Origin: Brevibacillus composti
Lineage (GTDB): Bacteria; Bacillota; Bacilli; Brevibacillales; Brevibacillaceae
DNA length: 64,000 nucleotides
Direction: 5' to 3'
NCBI RefSeq assembly: GCF_016406105.1
Contig: NZ_CP066308.1
Coordinates: 1,895,501 to 1,959,500, forward strand
Made by a program: the position numbers and the translations under genes. Under the pieces are notes generated by a model that searched no databases, had not been told where the DNA came from, and saw only the letters and a program-made list of their open reading frames with translations. Positions 1 through 8,118 of the stretch are shown one piece after another (position 1 is the first letter of the stretch; every line of letters starts with the position of its first letter).

Positions 1-35
1 TTTTTACCAATATTGACAGTGCTGTTTTTGTATAA
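1..35 (+). CDS. 3' end of a flagellar-operon gene upstream of flgG (partial)
   Basis: Only the last ten codons are in the window. The third reading frame reads FTNIDSAVFV and stops with TAA at 33-35. Flagellar operon proteins of the small TIGR02530 type, which lie between flgD and flgG in related bacilli, end in a similar FTNID-hydrophobic tail as I remember the family. Position and tail agree, but ten residues are too few for proof. About 88 bases without a gene follow before the hook gene. Confidence 0.35.
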   Translation, partial: FTNIDSAVFV

Positions 36-123
36 CAAGGCTGGACCTCTTCGGAGGGGGCCTCATTGGCTGCCGACCGACTGAAGCAGTCAGCAACAGA
101 CACTTATCGAGGAGGAATCGGAT

Positions 124-942
124 ATGCTTCGTTCCATGTATTCTGGAATTTCTGGCTTGCGCGGTTTCCAGACCAAGCTGGATGTGATCGGAAACAACAT
201 TGCCAACGTCAACACGGTTGGGTTTAAGAAAGGCCGAGTAATGTTCCAGGACATTCTCAGCCAGAATATCGCCGGCGCTACGGGACCCGATGACGGCGGG
301 GGCAGAGGCGGTGTCAACCCGATGCAGGTAGGACTTGGTACGCAAATGGCTTCGATTGACACGGTATTTTCGGCCGGAAGCCCGATGACGACGAACCTGC
401 CTACGGACCTGTCCATTGAGGGCGATGGCTTTTTCATGGTAACCCCTGACGATGGCACGACCTTCTATTACACACGGGCCGGCAATTTTACCCGGGACTC
501 CCAGGGCTTTCTGGTAAACCCGCAGGGCATGAAGCTGGTGGACAGCGGCGGCGGGACGATCCAGATTCCATTGGATACCTACGCATCCTATTCGATCGGG
601 AAAGACGGCGTCATTACGACTGTGGATGATACAGGTGCGCTGGATACTCCTTTCACCATCGGGGTCATGATGTTTAACAACCCAGGCGGACTGAAGAAGA
701 TTGGGAACTCCCTCTATGAATACACGCTGAACGCCGGAGCGTTCGACGATGCGCCGGATACGCCGATTGACGCGACGACAGCGGGCGTCAGCATTATCTC
801 CGGACAACTGGAGATGTCCAACGTCGATCTGTCCGAGGAGTTTACGGAAATGATCGTCGCGCAGCGCGGCTTCCAAGCGAACTCGCGGATTATCACGACT
901 TCTGATTCCGTTCTGGAAGAGTTGGTCAACCTGAAACGTTAA
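124..942 (+). CDS. flgG: Flagellar hook / basal-body rod protein (FlgG; orthologue by position of B. subtilis hook protein FlgE)
   Basis: The product is a 272-residue structural protein of the flagellar axial family, exported by the flagellar type III apparatus. The N-terminus carries the family signature (MLRSMYSGISGL, then DVIGNNIANVNTVGFK at about 20-35), and the C-terminus has the amphipathic MIVAQRGFQANSRIITTSDSVLEELVNL segment seen in rod and hook proteins, split here as MIVAQRGFQANSR and IITTSDSVLEELVN. GGAGG at 111-115 supports the ATG. Databases usually call this FlgG, but the gene at this place before swrD and fliL in B. subtilis encodes the hook subunit, so hook protein is the likelier role. 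Confidence 0.9.
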   Translation: MLRSMYSGISGLRGFQTKLDVIGNNIANVNTVGFKKGRVMFQDILSQNIAGATGPDDGGGRGGVNPMQVGLGTQMASIDTVFSAGSPMTTNLPTDLSIEGDGFFMVTPDDGTTFYYTRAGNFTRDSQGFLVNPQGMKLVDSGGGTIQIPLDTYASYSIGKDGVITTVDDTGALDTPFTIGVMMFNNPGGLKKIGNSLYEYTLNAGAFDDAPDTPIDATTAGVSIISGQLEMSNVDLSEEFTEMIVAQRGFQANSRIITTSDSVLEELVNLKR

Positions 943-1007
943 TGATTAGGGGAATCGGGGGGTGAAGCCTTGTGCTTCCTCCCCCTGCGACCCGAAAGGA
1001 GCGGCAG

Positions 1008-1232
1008 ATGATCCAATTAACCCGATTTAACGGCGCCCAGTTTTATTTGAACGCGACGCATATCGAGACGGTAGAGTCCACTCCGGATACGGTTATCACC
1101 TTGCTTACGGGGAAGAAGCACATTGTGAGGGAAACGGCAGAGGAAGTGATAGCACGGATCCTGCAGTTCTACCAGCAAGCGTTTCCGGCATATACGCCGC
1201 CGCGCATGCCGGATGACGATTCCATTGAATAG
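1008..1232 (+). CDS. swrD: SwrD/FlbD-type small flagellar protein
   Basis: This is a 74-residue FlbD-family protein. It begins MIQLTRFNGAQFYLNATHIE and contains ESTPDTVITLLTGKKHIV, the conserved core of the family. The ATG at 1008 is preferred over an upstream TTG because AAAGGAG lies at 995-1001. In B. subtilis the protein at this locus (YlzI, SwrD) is reported to raise flagellar motor power and permit swarming; the same role here is inferred from sequence and position. The acidic, proline-containing tail (PPRMPDDDSIE) is typical. It sits between the hook gene and fliL. Confidence 0.88.
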   Translation: MIQLTRFNGAQFYLNATHIETVESTPDTVITLLTGKKHIVRETAEEVIARILQFYQQAFPAYTPPRMPDDDSIE

Positions 1233-1247
1233 CGGGAGGCACAAGCA

Positions 1248-1706
1248 ATGTTTCAAAATCGATTGTTCAACATGGCCCTAATTATCATTATCGCGATATC
1301 GCTTCTGGGAGTCATCTCGTTTGTGCTCTGGCAAACCTATCTCTCCCCGGCTGCTCAGACAGCAAGCAAAGAGGAGGCTACCGAAGTCAAGACGCTTTCG
1401 GCCAAGGAGATGCAAGAGTATTCGGTTGACACGGGAGAGATCACGACGAACCTGCTTACCAAAAACTACATCATCGTCCGCTTTACGATTACCGCAGACA
1501 GCAAGGGTTCCAAGGAAGAGCTGGAGCAGCGGCTGCCGCAGGTCAACCAGATCATCATCAAGACCCTGGCCGGACTGGAGCCGGATGACATCAAGGGGAC
1601 CGAAGGGATCAACAAGCTGGAAGCGAAGATCATGAATGAAATCAGCACGCTGATGCAGGAAGGCAAAATTATCCAAGTCATTACGACGAAACAGCTATTG
1701 TCCTAA
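1248..1706 (+). CDS. fliL: Flagellar basal body-associated protein FliL
   Basis: FliL is a 152-residue single-pass membrane protein that associates with the stator units around the basal body. One strong transmembrane helix lies at about residues 9-28, preceded by a short cytoplasmic end. The extracytoplasmic FliL domain begins with the region TTNLLTKNYIIVRFTITAD at about 66-84 and ends with a predicted C-terminal helix. The order swrD-fliL-fliM is that of other Bacillales. GGGAGGC upstream of the ATG is a fair ribosome binding site. Confidence 0.93.
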   Translation: MFQNRLFNMALIIIIAISLLGVISFVLWQTYLSPAAQTASKEEATEVKTLSAKEMQEYSVDTGEITTNLLTKNYIIVRFTITADSKGSKEELEQRLPQVNQIIIKTLAGLEPDDIKGTEGINKLEAKIMNEISTLMQEGKIIQVITTKQLLS

Positions 1707-1745
1707 ATAATCCGAAAAGTATACATAGCAAGGAGGTGACGACAG

Positions 1746-2741
1746 ATGGCCGAGGTTCTCTCACAAAGTGAGATTGACGCGCTGTTGGCAGCCCTCTCCT
1801 CGGGAGAGATGGATGCCAACGAGCTGAAAAAGGAAGAAACGGAAAGACGGGTTAAAGTATACGACTTTAAGCGGGCACTGCGATTTTCCAAGGATCAGAT
1901 TCGGGGATTGACGCGCATTCACGAAAACTACGCAAGGTTGTTAACCACCTATTTTTCAGCTCAGCTTCGTACCTTCGTGCAAATAACAGTTGCCTCCGTC
2001 GACCAATTGCCGTACGACGAATTTATTCGCTCCATTCCGAAAATGACCATTCTCAACATCTTCGAAGCGCCGCCGCTGGAAGGTCGAATGGTGTTGGAGG
2101 TCAATCCCAACATCGCCTACACGATGCTGGACCGGCTTCTCGGGGGACAGGGCGTGATTCTCGACAAGATGGGGGCGCTGACCGAGATTGAGACAACCGT
2201 GATGGAGCGGATCTTTGGCAAAGCCCTCGATACGTTCCACGAGGCATGGAAGCAAATCATCGAGCTGGATCCGTACATGGAAGGGCTGGAGATGAATCCG
2301 CAGTTCATGCAGATCGTCTCGCCAAACGAAATCGTGGCGGTTATCTCGTTTAGTACGAAGATTGGCGATACCACCGGGATGATTAACCTGTGCTTGCCTC
2401 ATGTGGTTCTGGAGCCAATCATGTCGAAGCTGTCCGGACAGTACTGGTTTTCCAAACAGAAAAAAACGCGGGATGAGGAAGAACGTCTCCGGGTGGAGGA
2501 ACGGGTAAAATCGGCGAGCCTGTCGATCATCGCGGAGCTGGGTACAGCCTCCATTACCGTGGGAGATTTCTTGCAGCTTCAGCCGGGAGATGTCATTCAG
2601 CTGGATCATCTCGTGGAGAACAAATTGAAGATTCGAGTAGGCGATCAAGTGAAGTTCCTGGGACAGCCCGGCACGCAAAAAGGACGTGTTGCGGTGCAGA
2701 TCGACGAAGTCCTTGAGGAAGGGGAGGAAAACGATGAGTAG
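1746..2741 (+). CDS. fliM: Flagellar motor switch protein FliM
   Basis: FliM forms the rotor C-ring, binds phospho-CheY and sets the direction of rotation. The 331-residue protein starts with the CheY-binding peptide (EIDALL at 9-14), followed by a CheC-like middle domain at about 45-235 and a C-terminal SpoA/FliN-like domain at about 250-325. AAGGAGGTG upstream gives strong initiation. The stop codon overlaps the fliY start, so the two switch proteins are likely translationally coupled. Confidence 0.96.
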   Translation: MAEVLSQSEIDALLAALSSGEMDANELKKEETERRVKVYDFKRALRFSKDQIRGLTRIHENYARLLTTYFSAQLRTFVQITVASVDQLPYDEFIRSIPKMTILNIFEAPPLEGRMVLEVNPNIAYTMLDRLLGGQGVILDKMGALTEIETTVMERIFGKALDTFHEAWKQIIELDPYMEGLEMNPQFMQIVSPNEIVAVISFSTKIGDTTGMINLCLPHVVLEPIMSKLSGQYWFSKQKKTRDEEERLRVEERVKSASLSIIAELGTASITVGDFLQLQPGDVIQLDHLVENKLKIRVGDQVKFLGQPGTQKGRVAVQIDEVLEEGEENDE

Positions 2742-4083
2742 AGATATGCTTTCTCAAGATGAGATTGACGCGCTGCTTCGTGCAAACAATCTGGTTGAAG
2801 AAGAGGCGGAGGAACAGAGCGTGCCGGATGTCTCCGACTACTTGTCGGCATTTGAACAGGACGCTTTGGGGGAGATCGGAAACATATCCTTCGGCAGTGC
2901 AGCGACGGCGTTATCCACATTGCTTAACCAGAAGGTAGACATCACCACGCCTACCGTGTCCATGATCCAGGTCAGCGAATTGGATCAAGAGTTCCCGTTG
3001 CCGCATGTGGCGGTCCATGTCGAATACACCGACGGCTTCAAAGGGGTTAATCTGCTCGTCGTCCGGATGGAAGATGCGGCCGTCGTGGCTGACCTGATGA
3101 TGGGCGGCGATGGCCGTCCGAGCAGTACGGAAATGTCGGAGATGCACATCAGCGCTGTGCAGGAAGCGATGAATCAGATGATGGGATCCGCCGCGACCTC
3201 GATGTCGACGATCTTTAATCAAATGGTAAACATCTCTCCGCCGGGCATTGACGTGATGGATCTGGCCCAAGGCAAGGGTGTGGACAGCTTTTCGGAGGAA
3301 GACAACCATCTGGTAAAAGTCTCGTTCCGTCTGAAGGTAGGCGAACACGGCGAGCTGATCGACTCCAACATCATGCAGCTCTTGCCGCTCTCTTTTGCCA
3401 AAGACATGATCAATCGTCTGACAGGCGCGGCCGATATGGGAGCAGCAGAAGCAAGTCCCGCTTTGGAGATGCCGCCATCGGCCGCAGCGAGTCCAAGTCC
3501 GGTTCAGCAGTCCGCGCCAGCCGCACCACCCGCTCCGGCTGCAGCGCCATCGGCCGCTCCTGAAGTGCCTCCCGCCGGACAACCGGCAGCACCTCCGCCG
3601 GGCTACGCACCGCCGATGGGGTATCCGGCACCTCCGATGTATCAGGAGCCATATGGCCACTATCCGTATCCGCCAGCATACGCAGCACCGTATCCGCCGC
3701 CGTATGCACAGCCTCCGGCGCCTCCAACGCCGCAGCATTTTGGCGGGCAACCGATGAACGTAGCCAATGTAAAGGCGGCGCAATTTTCACCCTTTGCCGG
3801 CGGCATGATGGCAGCGCCAGACGAACAGAATCTCAATCTGCTGCTGGATATTCCCCTGCAGGTAACAGTCGAGCTGGGACGCACGAAGAAGCTGATTAAA
3901 GACATTCTCGACTTGTCGGCGGGCTCGATCATTCAGTTGGACAAGCTGGCCGGGGAGCACGTGGATATTCTGGTAAACAACAAATTGATCGCAAAAGGCG
4001 AAGTCGTGGTCATCGATGAAAACTTCGGCGTTCGCGTGGTGGATATCATCAGTCCGATTGACCGTGTATCCAAACTGCAATAA
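2734..4083 (+). CDS. fliY: Flagellar motor switch phosphatase FliY (FliN-type)
   Basis: FliY is a switch component and CheY-P phosphatase of 449 residues. The ATG at 2734 follows GGGGAGG (2721-2727) and overlaps the fliM stop by eight bases. An N-terminal EIDALL peptide (10-15) is followed by a CheC-like domain with both active-site helices: D43-x3-E47-x2-N50, and a second with S-AVQ-E-AM-N near residue 150. A long Pro/Ala/Tyr-rich linker covers roughly 225-350, and a FliN/SpoA domain fills the last 95 residues. The linker, with repeated YPxPP-like units, is longer and more tyrosine-rich than I expect for the family. Confidence 0.95.
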   Translation: MSRDMLSQDEIDALLRANNLVEEEAEEQSVPDVSDYLSAFEQDALGEIGNISFGSAATALSTLLNQKVDITTPTVSMIQVSELDQEFPLPHVAVHVEYTDGFKGVNLLVVRMEDAAVVADLMMGGDGRPSSTEMSEMHISAVQEAMNQMMGSAATSMSTIFNQMVNISPPGIDVMDLAQGKGVDSFSEEDNHLVKVSFRLKVGEHGELIDSNIMQLLPLSFAKDMINRLTGAADMGAAEASPALEMPPSAAASPSPVQQSAPAAPPAPAAAPSAAPEVPPAGQPAAPPPGYAPPMGYPAPPMYQEPYGHYPYPPAYAAPYPPPYAQPPAPPTPQHFGGQPMNVANVKAAQFSPFAGGMMAAPDEQNLNLLLDIPLQVTVELGRTKKLIKDILDLSAGSIIQLDKLAGEHVDILVNNKLIAKGEVVVIDENFGVRVVDIISPIDRVSKLQ

Positions 4084-4114
4084 TTTCAAGGGAAAAATGA
4101 GGAGGAGCTAATCC

Positions 4115-4477
4115 ATGTCTAACAAAGTTCTCATCGTAGATGACGCCGCATTCATGCGCATGATGATCAAGGAAATTCTGTCCAAAAACGGCTACAGTGT
4201 CGTCGGAGAAGCGAGTGACGGGGCACAGGCTGTCGAGAAGTACAAAGAACTCGGACCAGACCTTGTTACCATGGATATCACCATGCCGGAGATGGATGGG
4301 ATCACGGCTCTGAAAGAAATCAAGAAACTGGATCCAAATGCTCGCGTCATCATGTGCTCCGCGATGGGGCAGCAAGCGATGGTGATTGACGCCATTCAGG
4401 CGGGAGCCAAAGATTTTATCGTCAAGCCGTTCCAGGCGGATCGCGTGTTGGAAGCGATCAAAAAAACATTGAGCTAA
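4115..4477 (+). CDS. cheY: Chemotaxis response regulator CheY
   Basis: CheY is a 120-residue single-domain receiver. It takes phosphate from CheA and binds the FliM/FliY switch. The acidic pocket D9-D10, phosphoacceptor D54 (VTMDITMPEMDG), switch residue S82 and conserved K104 are all present. AGGAGGAGC lies at 4099-4107 before the ATG. Its place between fliY and fliO is as in B. subtilis. The stop codon shares one base with the fliO start. Confidence 0.97.
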   Translation: MSNKVLIVDDAAFMRMMIKEILSKNGYSVVGEASDGAQAVEKYKELGPDLVTMDITMPEMDGITALKEIKKLDPNARVIMCSAMGQQAMVIDAIQAGAKDFIVKPFQADRVLEAIKKTLS

Positions 4478-5145
4478 TGGAGAAACTCCGGAATACGAGG
4501 GGGCGGCTCATCTGGATGTGCTGCCTGCTGCTGCTTGTCGCTTCCCTTCCGGTCCAGGTGTTTGCCGAGGACAGTTCCGTAGCGGATGCGCTGAAAAAAG
4601 GCACGCTGTCATCAGATGGGTCCGCCGGTTCACAAGCGCCGGCACCCATACCAGGAAGCGAGTCTGGCAGCATGTGGGGCTACCTGGTTCAAGTTATCTT
4701 TTCGCTTGCCATCATTCTGGTGCTGATCTATGGATTGCTCCGCTTCCTCTCCAAACGACAAGTAGGCATGGCCCAAGGGCCGATCAAAGTGATCAGCGCG
4801 GCTCCGCTCGGGAATGGAAAATCAGTGCAAGTGGTCATGATTGGCGAATCGCTGTACGTGCTGGGAGTCGGTGATAATGTCCAGCTTCTGCAGCATATCC
4901 CGGCAGGAGAAGAGGCAGACCTGATTCTGGCCGAGATCGAGATGAAAACCGGCAGCTCGCTGCCGTGGCCATCATGGCTTCCGTTTGGCGCAAAGCGCTC
5001 TAAGGACGAAGAGTTCTTTCAGCCCACCGAGGTACCAGGCCGCACGTTTGAAGAGATGCTTCGCAGTCAGTGGGGAGAAGTATCCAAAAAGCAGGAGCAG
5101 CCGCTCCGCTGGATGGATGAGCAAGGGAAGGACAGAGGGGATTGA
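4477..5145 (+). CDS. fliO: Flagellar export apparatus protein FliO (FliZ-type)
   Basis: FliO is a 222-residue membrane protein that assists assembly of the FliP-FliR export gate. It has an N-terminal signal-like hydrophobic segment (about 13-27, ending at VFA), a periplasm-facing stretch, one transmembrane helix at about 65-88, and a cytoplasmic FliO domain beginning at RFLSKRQVGMAQGP. The ATG overlaps the cheY TAA (TAATG) and has no clear ribosome binding site, so reinitiation after cheY is likely. The C-terminal half is charged and variable. Confidence 0.88.
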   Translation: MEKLRNTRGRLIWMCCLLLLVASLPVQVFAEDSSVADALKKGTLSSDGSAGSQAPAPIPGSESGSMWGYLVQVIFSLAIILVLIYGLLRFLSKRQVGMAQGPIKVISAAPLGNGKSVQVVMIGESLYVLGVGDNVQLLQHIPAGEEADLILAEIEMKTGSSLPWPSWLPFGAKRSKDEEFFQPTEVPGRTFEEMLRSQWGEVSKKQEQPLRWMDEQGKDRGD

Positions 5146-5147
5146 AG

Positions 5148-5909
5148 ATGAAACACGTACTGCAGCTGATCGCGATCGCGCTTGCATTGCTCGTCATGCC
5201 CGATATGGCGCAAGCGGCTCCTATCCAACCGCCATTGGTCCCGTCGATTGATCTGAAAATCGGGGGCGGAACGGGAACGCCGCAGGAAACCTCTTCGGCG
5301 ATCCAGCTGCTGCTGATCTTGACCGTACTGTCGGTCGCACCGGCCATATTGCTGCTCATGACCAGTTTTACGCGGATTGTCGTCGTCCTGTCCTTTGTCC
5401 GCAATGCGCTGGCGACGCAACAAATGCCACCCAATCAGGTGTTGATCGCGCTGGCCCTGTTTATGACCTTCTTCATCATGGCTCCGACATTGGCCAAGGT
5501 AAACGATACAGCGGTCCAGCCGTTCATGCAGGGGCAGCTGTCGCAGGAGCAGGCATTTGCAGCAGCAGTGATCCCGTTTAAGGAATTCATGGCCCAGCAG
5601 ACGCGCGAGAAGGATCTGGCTCTGTTTCTGGAGTTCGCCAAGGCGGAGCGACCAACGACGGTACAGGATATCCCGCTGACGGCATTGGTTCCCGCTTTTG
5701 CAATCAGTGAGCTGAAGACGGCATTTCAGATTGGCTTCATGATTTTTATTCCGTTTCTGGTCATTGACATGATTATCGCGAGCATCCTGATGGGGATGGG
5801 GATGATGATGCTCCCCCCGGTAATGATTTCACTGCCGTTCAAAATCCTGCTGTTCATTATGGTGGACGGCTGGTACTTGGTGGTCAGATCGCTTTTGACC
5901 AGCTTTTAG
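5148..5909 (+). CDS. fliP: Flagellar type III export gate protein FliP
   Basis: FliP is a core subunit of the export gate, 253 residues. A cleavable signal peptide covers about 1-23 (ends AQA). Several transmembrane helices follow, and the family signature FMIFIPFLVIDMII runs into MGMGMMMLPPVMISLPFK. ATG 5148 is chosen over TTG 5142 because GAGGGG at 5134-5139 is then properly spaced. The start lies just past the fliO stop. Confidence 0.95.
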   Translation: MKHVLQLIAIALALLVMPDMAQAAPIQPPLVPSIDLKIGGGTGTPQETSSAIQLLLILTVLSVAPAILLLMTSFTRIVVVLSFVRNALATQQMPPNQVLIALALFMTFFIMAPTLAKVNDTAVQPFMQGQLSQEQAFAAAVIPFKEFMAQQTREKDLALFLEFAKAERPTTVQDIPLTALVPAFAISELKTAFQIGFMIFIPFLVIDMIIASILMGMGMMMLPPVMISLPFKILLFIMVDGWYLVVRSLLTSF

Positions 5910-5945
5910 ACGAAGAACATGACCCGAGCGAGGAGGGGAGAGCAC

Positions 5946-6215
5946 GTGACACAAGAGTTACTCATGAGAGTGGCCCAAAGCGCAGTTTACACCATATTGC
6001 TGATCGCGGCTCCAGCGCTGGGTGTCGGCCTGTTGGTAGGCTTGCTCGTCAGCATTTTTCAGGCAACCACCCAGATCCAGGAGCAGACACTTGCCTTTAT
6101 TCCCAAAATCGTCGCGATTCTGATTACGATTTTGGCTGTGGGTCCGTGGATGCTGCGGGTCATGCTGGAATTCGCGATGGGGATTTTTGGCAATCTTCAT
6201 CAGTTTGTCGGATAA
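5946..6215 (+). CDS. fliQ: Flagellar export gate protein FliQ
   Basis: FliQ is an 89-residue protein with two transmembrane helices that packs around FliP and FliR in the export gate. It begins MTQELLMRVAQSAVYTILL and contains the conserved SIFQATTQIQEQTLAFIPKI. A GTG start at 5946 is chosen because AGGAGGGG at 5931-5938 lies seven bases before it; the upstream ATG at 5919 would add nine unconserved residues. It is followed three bases later by fliR. Confidence 0.95.
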   Translation: MTQELLMRVAQSAVYTILLIAAPALGVGLLVGLLVSIFQATTQIQEQTLAFIPKIVAILITILAVGPWMLRVMLEFAMGIFGNLHQFVG

Positions 6216-6218
6216 GCC

Positions 6219-7001
6219 ATGGCATCGCTCATGCTTCATCTGCCTGTGCTGCTGCTCGTGTTTGTTCGTCTAACAGCCTTTTTTGTATCGGCCCCGTTCT
6301 TCTCCCAGAGAGGCGTGCCGAATCAATTTAAAGTGGGTCTCGCCCTGTTCATGGCAATCATCAGCTTCGGCTCTGTGCCGCTGCAAGGGGCAGTCCCCCT
6401 CGACCTCACCTTTATCCTGCACGTGATCAAGGAAGCGCTCGTCGGCGTCATTCTGGGCTACATCTGCGAGCTGATCTACGTATCCGTTCAGGTCGCGGGC
6501 GGGATGATGGACATGCAGATGGGACTGGCTATGGCCAACGTCATTGACCCGCGTACAGGAGCCTATGTCCCGCTTACCGGTCAGTTTAAAAATGTGCTCG
6601 CGATGCTGTACTTCCTCAGTATCAATGGCCATCACATGTTGATCCACGGGATTATTTCCAGCTATCAGGCGATCCCCTTGGATACCATGTGGGCGGCATT
6701 TGGCAGTGAGCAGGTCATGTGGATGGCCGTCAAGGTGTTTCGCGAAATGTTTCTCAGCGCCTTCATGATGGCGATCCCGATCGTCGTCTCGCTGTTTCTC
6801 GTAGACCTGTCTCTTGGTATTATCGCCAAATCCGTGCCGCAGTTTAATATCTTTGTCGTCGGCTTGCCGATCAAACTGCTTGCCAGCTTTTTGATGCTGA
6901 TGGTTGTCATGCCCGCATTTTTATTGACGCTCAGCGGTTTGTTTGAAAAAATGTTTCGTTCCTTTGCGGAGATGATGAAGCTTCTCGGAGGCACAGGATG
7001 A
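6219..7001 (+). CDS. fliR: Flagellar export gate protein FliR
   Basis: FliR is the third gate subunit, a 260-residue polytopic protein with about six hydrophobic helices. The conserved segment GGMMDMQMGLAMANVIDP lies near residues 94-111. No strong ribosome binding site precedes the ATG, and the gene starts three bases after the fliQ stop, so it probably depends on coupling. Its last four bases form an ATGA overlap with flhB. Confidence 0.94.
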   Translation: MASLMLHLPVLLLVFVRLTAFFVSAPFFSQRGVPNQFKVGLALFMAIISFGSVPLQGAVPLDLTFILHVIKEALVGVILGYICELIYVSVQVAGGMMDMQMGLAMANVIDPRTGAYVPLTGQFKNVLAMLYFLSINGHHMLIHGIISSYQAIPLDTMWAAFGSEQVMWMAVKVFREMFLSAFMMAIPIVVSLFLVDLSLGIIAKSVPQFNIFVVGLPIKLLASFLMLMVVMPAFLLTLSGLFEKMFRSFAEMMKLLGGTG

Positions 7002-8095
7002 ACCGAATCACGTTTTTCTACCCTGTCGATTTGCAGTTTTTTGCCGGTGAGAAGACGGAAAAAGCGACTCCGAAAAAGAAGCAGGACGCGCGAAAAAAGG
7101 GACAGGTGGTCAAAAGTGCAGACATCTCCCCGGCTTTCGGGCTATTGACCGTGTTCCTGGTACTGACAGCGCTCGGCTCCAGCATGTTTCACTCCATGCA
7201 GAATCTGTTCCGCGAGTCTCTGATCACCTTCAGCACCTGGCAGGTGAATCAGGAAAACCTGGGGATCATCACGGCCAAGGTCGGCTGGGAAGCGGTGAAA
7301 ATCGTCGGTCCCGTGCTGGCAGCCGTGTTTGTGGTATCTTTGGTGGCCAACTACGCGCAGGTGGGTTGGCTGTTTACGACAGAAACACTGAAGTTCAAGC
7401 TGGAGAAGCTGAATCCGATTCAAGGCTTCAAACGAATGTTCAGTCTGCGCTCTCTAGTAGAGCTGGGCAAGTCGCTGTTTAAAATCGGCGCCGGTATTTT
7501 GGTAGCCTACACGATTTTATGGGATGTGCGGGAGGAATTGACTACACTCTCCCTGCAGCCGCTGGAAGCAGCCATTTCTTTTGCCGGCGCGGAAGCAACC
7601 AAGCTGGGCATGTATATCGGACTGCTTCTGTTCATACTGGCGGTATTTGATTACGCCTACCAAAAGTACGAACATGAGAAAAATCTCCGGATGTCCAAGC
7701 AAGATATCAAAGACGAACACAAGATGTCCGAGGGGGACCCGCTTGTCAAGGGCAAAATTCGGGAGCGTCAGCGCAGCATGGCCATCCGCCGGATGATGCA
7801 GGAGCTGCCCAAAGCTGACGTGGTCATTACCAACCCGACGCATTTCGCAGTCGCCATCCGCTATGATGCGAAAGAGATGCACGCTCCGACGGTCATCGCC
7901 AAAGGGCAGGACTACATGGCCCTCAGAATCAAGGACGTCGCCAAAAAGCACCGGATTGTAACCATGGAAAACAAGCCGCTCGCCCGGGCTTTATATAGTC
8001 AGGTGGAGATCGGTCAGCCGATTCCCGAGGAATTGTTTAAGGCAGTGGCCGAAGTTCTCGCCTATGTCTACAAGCTGCAAGGGAAAGTGAAGTAA
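6998..8095 (+). CDS. flhB: Flagellar export switch protein FlhB
   Basis: FlhB switches the export apparatus from hook to filament substrates. The 365-residue protein has a basic N-terminal segment (EKTEKATPKKKQDARKKGQ), four membrane helices to about residue 215 and a cytoplasmic domain with the self-cleavage motif NPTH at 279-282. A second conserved region (VTMENKPLARALY) follows near 325. The start overlaps the fliR stop in ATGA. Confidence 0.96.
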   Translation: MNRITFFYPVDLQFFAGEKTEKATPKKKQDARKKGQVVKSADISPAFGLLTVFLVLTALGSSMFHSMQNLFRESLITFSTWQVNQENLGIITAKVGWEAVKIVGPVLAAVFVVSLVANYAQVGWLFTTETLKFKLEKLNPIQGFKRMFSLRSLVELGKSLFKIGAGILVAYTILWDVREELTTLSLQPLEAAISFAGAEATKLGMYIGLLLFILAVFDYAYQKYEHEKNLRMSKQDIKDEHKMSEGDPLVKGKIRERQRSMAIRRMMQELPKADVVITNPTHFAVAIRYDAKEMHAPTVIAKGQDYMALRIKDVAKKHRIVTMENKPLARALYSQVEIGQPIPEELFKAVAEVLAYVYKLQGKVK

Positions 8096-8118
8096 CTCGA
8101 AAGAAAGGAGGGTGCACG

